Positions 58,470 to 64,000 of a stretch of 64,000 bases of DNA are shown here, one piece after another. The stretch is from a bacterium. GTDB taxonomy: Bacteria > Bdellovibrionota > Bdellovibrionia > Bdellovibrionales > Bdellovibrionaceae. Position 1 is the stretch's first letter. Each line of letters starts with the position of its first letter. The position numbers and the translations under genes were made by a program. The notes beneath the pieces are model-generated. The model ran no database searches. It worked only from the letters and a program-made list of their open reading frames with translations, and was not told the origin of the DNA. The stretch is taken from the NCBI GenBank assembly GCA_019752925.1, contig JAIELP010000010.1:26314-90313 (forward strand), in the 5' to 3' direction.

Positions 58470-59213
58470 TTAGAATGTAAAGGCTTTGTTCAGAATGACG
58501 CCGATTTCTTTATCAACGGTGTGGCTATATTCATTTTTGACTTCTTCAAACTCATAAAAAGCACGGAATCCCCAGCCCGAAAATAGACTTCTTTTTTTAA
58601 ACTCAAAATCAATTCCGAATCTATAAGTGTAGCCATTGTAATAGGTGATTTTTGAGTGATCAAATAAGGTCTGCGAATAAAGTATTTCAGCATCTAAGCC
58701 CAACGGGAACTTAGATACTGTCAGAGCATACCAAGTAAAGCCAACGCCGGCTTCCAGCGAATACCGGTTGGCAATATCACCGTTAACATTGAATGGATCA
58801 GGCAACTCAGAGGGCACTGACGAATTTTTCAGAGCAAATTTAAAATATTTTACAAAAAGCTGACTTTCGTTATACCACATCGGTTGCCATGATAAATAAA
58901 ATGAACCCTGAGGTTCTCTCATTTTAATAACCAATGATGGGTTTTCAGGACGGAAAATTTCGTGCACATAGGCACCTGTAAATTTATGACGGTATAATTC
59001 TATAATGGGTGAGCTGTAATTAATTTCAAAACGCGGATTAGCCTGTGAAAGTAAAAAATAATTTCCTACATCTGAATTAGCTTCAAGTTTAGAGTAAGTT
59101 AAACCAACTCCGAACTCAATATTCTGATCCAAAAACGGTAAATTTGCGTAGTCGTTCGTTGCTGCGAAAGCTGAGGTTGAAAAAAACAAGCTGCAAATCA
59201 AAATGAATTTCAT
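58470..59213 (-). CDS. Exported outer-membrane-barrel-like protein
   Basis: Signal peptide MKFILICSLFFSTSAFAA; beta-rich; terminal aromatic AFTF. Confidence 0.6.
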   Translation of the reverse strand: MKFILICSLFFSTSAFAATNDYANLPFLDQNIEFGVGLTYSKLEANSDVGNYFLLSQANPRFEINYSSPIIELYRHKFTGAYVHEIFRPENPSLVIKMREPQGSFYLSWQPMWYNESQLFVKYFKFALKNSSVPSELPDPFNVNGDIANRYSLEAGVGFTWYALTVSKFPLGLDAEILYSQTLFDHSKITYYNGYTYRFGIDFEFKKRSLFSGWGFRAFYEFEEVKNEYSHTVDKEIGVILNKAFTF

Positions 59214-59224
59214 TTATGTTCCTA

Positions 59225-62200
59225 TTATTTTAACCATATCAGCGTTGCTGAATCCTGGCTAACCCAATCTGTACCCGTTAAGTTTTGTCCTACATTACTA
59301 TTGGTTTGTTCTGGACCATCAACAGTGTCAAGACCATCATATCCTGAAATTAACCACTGCTGAGTTATATTTGTACGATCCCAATTGTTTCCTGAATTAA
59401 TCGGAACCGAACAACCTGCACCGCCATGGAAACCCATAAACATATAGTCTGCGCTATCGGCCCAAGGAGCTGATGCAGCTGATTTACCGCGAACCACGAA
59501 GCATGTTGAACCTATATTAGAAACAACCGAGCTATTTGCTGAAGCAGATCCCAGCACCACATTAGATTGAGAATACACACTATACGTCGATAATAAGTTA
59601 GCTATTGATTTAGACTCTTTAAAGTCTGCAATACTAAACTGAGTTGCAGTCGCATCGCTCGTTAGGCGCATTTGACTGAATTCAAAACTACTTGCAGCAA
59701 ACCAGATATTTGTATTGCGTGAATCCGCAACAGTCGCAGGCGATAATAAACCGGAAGCTTCCGCAAATGGAATAACGCCTTTACGAGGCACAGCTGCCAA
59801 TGTCCAACCGCCGCCATTAGTTGTCATATCACAGTAAGCATTGAACGGAGCATTGCCACCAACATCACCATCCGTATCTAGTGCATAAATTCCATCGATC
59901 ACATAACCTGCATTTTTATAAGATAAGCAGTTAGGTCCACGCGAGCCCACAGTTACAGTCGGCAAGGCAGACGCTAGCGGGTAGCCGTCTATAAATGCAT
60001 TGAATGTTCGCGCTGAACCGGCAACAGTTCCACTAAATGTAGCGGTATATGTACCGTCATTATTATCAGTCACTGCACTTAAAATGCCGTCTGATGTCCC
60101 ACCGGCTTTTTGAATAACCACCCAGTGACCGCCACCTAATACCATATTATTTGTATCTCTAGCGGTAACTGTAATTGTAACCACTTCAGAAGGCATCGCG
60201 AAAGCTTTGTTAGAGGCAATAGATGAGTTAGCAGTAACAGTAACCGTCGATAAACTCTGCGACACAGTGATGGAACCAGCTGTTAATGAAGTCATAGTTG
60301 AAGGCGAACTGGATGTTGGCAGTCCACCACTGTCCGTAACAGTAAATATTAAATCAGAAGTTCCCGTTGTTGCCGCAGTAACTGTAGCTTTACAATTAGG
60401 ATAGGATGGATTTCCACTGAATACTATATTACCTAATGGAATTACGGCTGGATTACTTGTAGAAGCACTCATCGAGGTTGTACAGTTCGGTGATGGTGCC
60501 TCCACATCGCCTATCGTAAATGCCACATCAGTTGGAACCCCGGAAGGGAAGCTTGTCGGTGGAATCGCAGAAATTGTCGGAGCATCGTTGACTGCTAAAA
60601 TAGTTAACTGGAACGACTGCTGACCTGTAGCTAACCCGTCATTCGCAATAAATGTGATATTTTTAGGTCCACCGAAAGCATTGGCAGCCGGTGTAAAGGT
60701 AGCCTGACAATTAGGGTATGTTCCAGCTTTCACAGCAGTCACTGTAGGTGCTGGTGCAGGAATATTAACTGTGATGCTGGTCGTACAATTAATTACGGAG
60801 TCGATATCATTAATAGTGTAGAATACTGTTATGGGCGTATCTTCATTTGTTGATTGGTTTGTTGCACCAGTAACAGTTGGCCTGTCATTTACAGCAGTTA
60901 CAGTTAATGTAAATGCATTACTTGACACTGTTGTCGTTGCATCATGAACTTCAAATGCAATACTTGTTGCGCCATTAGCTGTGGTATTTGAGTTAGCCAC
61001 CAATGTAATTGTTGCAGTACAGTTAGGATATGTTCCGCCAAATACCACATTGCCGTTTGGAACTACAGCCGCATTGCTAGAGTTGGCCTGCATACTGGTT
61101 ACACAGTTTAAACCTGAGTCCACATCATCAATAGTAAAGTTCACTACAAAAGGAATAACTCCTGCCAATGGATTTTGATTCGGTGAAGCGACTGCTGTGC
61201 CGTCTTCATTTACAGTTCTATTTGTTAAGGTCGAAATTGTCGGAGGCAAATCTACATTATTAACTGTTAACTGGAAAGTTTCAGAGTCAGGAGACGTTCC
61301 ATCACTTACAGTCAATGTTATATCAGTCACACCAAACTGAAGGTTGGCTGGAGTTATTGTGGCCGTACAATTTGGTACAGCACCACTAAACACCACATTG
61401 GTATTCGGTACTAGAGTGGTGTTTGTACTACTCATCGCCATAGATGAACTGCAGTTTAATACAGAATCGATATCGCTAATTGTGAAGCTCACTGCAATAG
61501 CCGTATTTTTATTTGTTACTTGAGCAGATATTGGGTTTATAACCGGAGGGTCATCTACAGCACTCACTGTTACATCAAATGTCGTATTATTATTAGCAAC
61601 AGGTAACGGAGTTCCACTATCAGTTACCGTTAAAGTAATTGTAACCGGCCCACCATTTTGATTAGCAGCTGGAGTTACAACCACATTACAGTTCGGCGCA
61701 ACACCTGTAACAACGATATTTCCGTTTGGTATAATTGTCGTATTCGAAGAGGTGCCTACCACAGAGCCTGCACATGTTAAAGCCCCGCCGGTTTCAATAT
61801 CACCTATAGTAAACGCTAAGCTTCCTGTTGCTAAGTCTTCATTTATTGTTTGATTGGCAATACTTGATATAGTTGGAATGTCATTGACTGCATTCACTGT
61901 TACATCAAATGTTTCAACAGCCTGTAAATTTGGAACTCCATTGTCATTTAAAGTGAGTGTAATCGTAGACAGACCTGATTGATTTAAACTTGGAGTTACC
62001 GTAACTGTACAGTTAGGGAAGCTTCCCCCTATAACCACACTTGCGTTTGAAATTAATCCGACGTTACTGGAATTAACCGAAATGTTGGCAGAGCTGCAAA
62101 TTAGAACATTATCTACATCTCCAATTGTAAATGGAATGGCCGCGCTTGGATTATCCTCGTTAATAGATTGATCAGAAATTGACGAAATAGTTGGTGCATC

Positions 62201-64000
62201 GTTAACCGCATTAACTGTAACTGTTAAAGCAGATGTATCTGCAAAAGCTGCAGCCGCATCTGTTACCCTAAATACCAAATTAGCACTGCCACTTTGATTG
62301 AGTTCAGGTGTAATTGTAGCCGTACAATTTGGAGCTGTACCACTAAAAACAATACCTGAAACAGCAATGACTGCGGGTGTAGATGTATTTTGGGTCATAG
62401 AGGTAACGCAATTAAGCGTGTTATCTACATCAGTAATATCAAAATTAATAGCAATAGAATTATCCTCATTGGTAACATAAGGACCTGCAGTTATTATAGT
62501 AATCACAGGATCGTCATTAACCGCATTCACTGTTACATTAAATGTTGTGGTGTTATTAGCTACAGGCATTGGTGTTCCACTATCTGTCACAGTCAACGTT
62601 ACTGTAACAGGTCCGCCGTTTTGATTTAATGCTGGTGTTACAACCACATTACAATTTGGTGCCACACCCGTTACGACTATGTTTCCATTTGGAATTATCG
62701 TTGTATTCGACGAAGTTCCAACCACAGAACCAGCACATGTTAAAGCGCCGCCAGTTTCTACGTCGCCGATTGTAAATGTTAATGCACCTGTTGCTATATC
62801 TTCATTTACAGTTTGATTCGCTATGCCCGATATTGTTGGAATGTCATTTATAGGTGTTACCGTAACATCAAACGTTGTATTATTATTTGCTACAGGCATT
62901 GGTGTTCCCGTATCTGTTACTGTTAATGTCACTGTAACTGGTCCACCGTTTTGATTTAAAGCTGGCGTTACAACTACATTACAATTTGGTGCCACACCCG
63001 TTACGACTATGTTTCCATTTGGAATGATCGTTGTATTCGATGAGGTCCCAACTACTGATCCTGCACATGTTAAAGCGCCGCCGGTTTCAATATCACCGAT
63101 TGTGAACGCTAAACTTCCAGTTGCCGTGTCTTCATTTACTGTTTGATTCGCTATGCCCGATATTGTTGGAATGTCATTTATAGGTGTTACCGTAACATCA
63201 AACGTTGTGGTGTTATTAGCTACAGGCATTGGTGTTCCTGTATCCGTTACTGTTAATGTCACTGTAACTGGGCCACCATTTTGGTTTAAGGCTGGTGTTA
63301 CTACTACGTTACAGTTTGGTGCAACACCTGTTACAACTATATTTCCATTTGGAATTACTGTTGTATTCGACGAAGTTCCAACCACAGAACCAGCACATGT
63401 TAAAGCGCCGCCGGTTTCCACGTCGCCGATTGTAAATGTTAATGCACCTGTAGCTGTATCTTCATTTACTGTTTGATTTGATATTCCCGTAATTGTCGGC
63501 GCATCATTAATAGCCGTCACTGTTACATCAAATGTTGTGGTGTTATTAGCTACAGGCATCGGAGTTCCACTGTCTGTTACTGTTAAAGTAATAGTAACAG
63601 GTCCACCATTCTGATTTAAGGCTGGCGTTACTACTACGTTACAGTTTGGTGCAACACCTGTTACAACTATATTTCCATTTGGAATGATTGTTGTATTCGA
63701 TGACGCCCCAACTACTGATCCTGCGCATGTTAAAGCGCCGCCGGTTTCTACGTCGCCGATTGTAAATGTTAATGCACCTGTAGCTGTATCTTCATTTACT
63801 GTTTGATTCGATATGCCCGTAATTGTTGGTGCATCATTTACTGCATTAACTGTTACATCAAATGTTGTGGTGTTATTAGCTACAGGCATCGGAGTTCCCG
63901 TATCTGTTACTGTTAATGTCACTGTAACAGGTCCACCATTCTGATTTAAGGCTGGCGTTACTACTACGTTACAGTTTGGTGCAACACCTGTTACAACTAT
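59225..64000 (-). CDS. Giant repeat adhesin with C-terminal fibrinogen-like YCD-GGGW domain; N-terminus beyond window
   Basis: At least 11 Ig/cadherin-like repeats (NDxPTIxxIxNQTVNED...PNC...VTP), an invasin-type Ig-like module (NNMVLGGGHWVV...DNNDGTYTATFSG), then NCLSYKNAGYVIDGIYALDTDG...FNAYCDMTTNGGGWTLA. The reading frame stays open to the window edge; the track start at 63922 is an internal Met. Confidence 0.9.
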   Translation of the reverse strand: MVVTGVAPNCNVVVTPALNQNGGPVTVTLTVTDTGTPMPVANNTTTFDVTVNAVNDAPTITGISNQTVNEDTATGALTFTIGDVETGGALTCAGSVVGASSNTTIIPNGNIVVTGVAPNCNVVVTPALNQNGGPVTITLTVTDSGTPMPVANNTTTFDVTVTAINDAPTITGISNQTVNEDTATGALTFTIGDVETGGALTCAGSVVGTSSNTTVIPNGNIVVTGVAPNCNVVVTPALNQNGGPVTVTLTVTDTGTPMPVANNTTTFDVTVTPINDIPTISGIANQTVNEDTATGSLAFTIGDIETGGALTCAGSVVGTSSNTTIIPNGNIVVTGVAPNCNVVVTPALNQNGGPVTVTLTVTDTGTPMPVANNNTTFDVTVTPINDIPTISGIANQTVNEDIATGALTFTIGDVETGGALTCAGSVVGTSSNTTIIPNGNIVVTGVAPNCNVVVTPALNQNGGPVTVTLTVTDSGTPMPVANNTTTFNVTVNAVNDDPVITIITAGPYVTNEDNSIAINFDITDVDNTLNCVTSMTQNTSTPAVIAVSGIVFSGTAPNCTATITPELNQSGSANLVFRVTDAAAAFADTSALTVTVNAVNDAPTISSISDQSINEDNPSAAIPFTIGDVDNVLICSSANISVNSSNVGLISNASVVIGGSFPNCTVTVTPSLNQSGLSTITLTLNDNGVPNLQAVETFDVTVNAVNDIPTISSIANQTINEDLATGSLAFTIGDIETGGALTCAGSVVGTSSNTTIIPNGNIVVTGVAPNCNVVVTPAANQNGGPVTITLTVTDSGTPLPVANNNTTFDVTVSAVDDPPVINPISAQVTNKNTAIAVSFTISDIDSVLNCSSSMAMSSTNTTLVPNTNVVFSGAVPNCTATITPANLQFGVTDITLTVSDGTSPDSETFQLTVNNVDLPPTISTLTNRTVNEDGTAVASPNQNPLAGVIPFVVNFTIDDVDSGLNCVTSMQANSSNAAVVPNGNVVFGGTYPNCTATITLVANSNTTANGATSIAFEVHDATTTVSSNAFTLTVTAVNDRPTVTGATNQSTNEDTPITVFYTINDIDSVINCTTSITVNIPAPAPTVTAVKAGTYPNCQATFTPAANAFGGPKNITFIANDGLATGQQSFQLTILAVNDAPTISAIPPTSFPSGVPTDVAFTIGDVEAPSPNCTTSMSASTSNPAVIPLGNIVFSGNPSYPNCKATVTAATTGTSDLIFTVTDSGGLPTSSSPSTMTSLTAGSITVSQSLSTVTVTANSSIASNKAFAMPSEVVTITVTARDTNNMVLGGGHWVVIQKAGGTSDGILSAVTDNNDGTYTATFSGTVAGSARTFNAFIDGYPLASALPTVTVGSRGPNCLSYKNAGYVIDGIYALDTDGDVGGNAPFNAYCDMTTNGGGWTLAAVPRKGVIPFAEASGLLSPATVADSRNTNIWFAASSFEFSQMRLTSDATATQFSIADFKESKSIANLLSTYSVYSQSNVVLGSASANSSVVSNIGSTCFVVRGKSAASAPWADSADYMFMGFHGGAGCSVPINSGNNWDRTNITQQWLISGYDGLDTVDGPEQTNSNVGQNLTGTDWVSQDSATLIWLK
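62521..64000. repeat. Tandem 330-bp repeats within the adhesin gene
   Basis: The shared tgttattagc/tattatttgc landmark recurs at 62551, 62881, 63211, 63541 and 63871, spaced exactly 330 nt (110 codons). Confidence 0.95.

Noticed and set aside
63153-63476. Plus ORF in the adhesin region (107 aa), and similar ones at 60207, 60981, 62298 and 62390
   Set aside because: Antisense shadows of the repeat-coding strand; low-complexity V/T-rich translations.
62521-64000. CRISPR-like array
   Set aside because: The repeats are 330-bp protein-coding units in an open frame with no short repeat/unique spacer pattern.

Overview
The window is chromosomal, AT-rich and gene-dense, and looks like a predatory or Bdellovibrionota-type bacterium. 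That lineage call is an inference from gene content and protein style; I ran no search. Most of it is core metabolism and information processing: ppsR end, sppA, rpsA, cmk, hisC, ilvA-tpiA-pgk-gap-tatD-holB-tmk, secG, a Gld-like ABC cluster, phoR/phoB/phoU, ppx and ppk, aat, recQ and an EF-G. Accessory parts include: an S8 protease lipoprotein whose propeptide appears to be a separate upstream gene; a degenerate hydantoinase A/B-like pair; two tandem radical SAM proteins with N-terminal twitch-like domains; a mosaic locus at 36.6-39.6 kb whose repeat junction looks like tandem joining of two alternative versions of one variable region; a HicAB module with a promoter palindrome; a secreted tandem-GGDEF protein; and, running off the right edge, a giant repeat adhesin with two Cys per repeat and a fibrinogen-like C-terminal domain. 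No rRNA, tRNA, CRISPR array or transposase was recognised.
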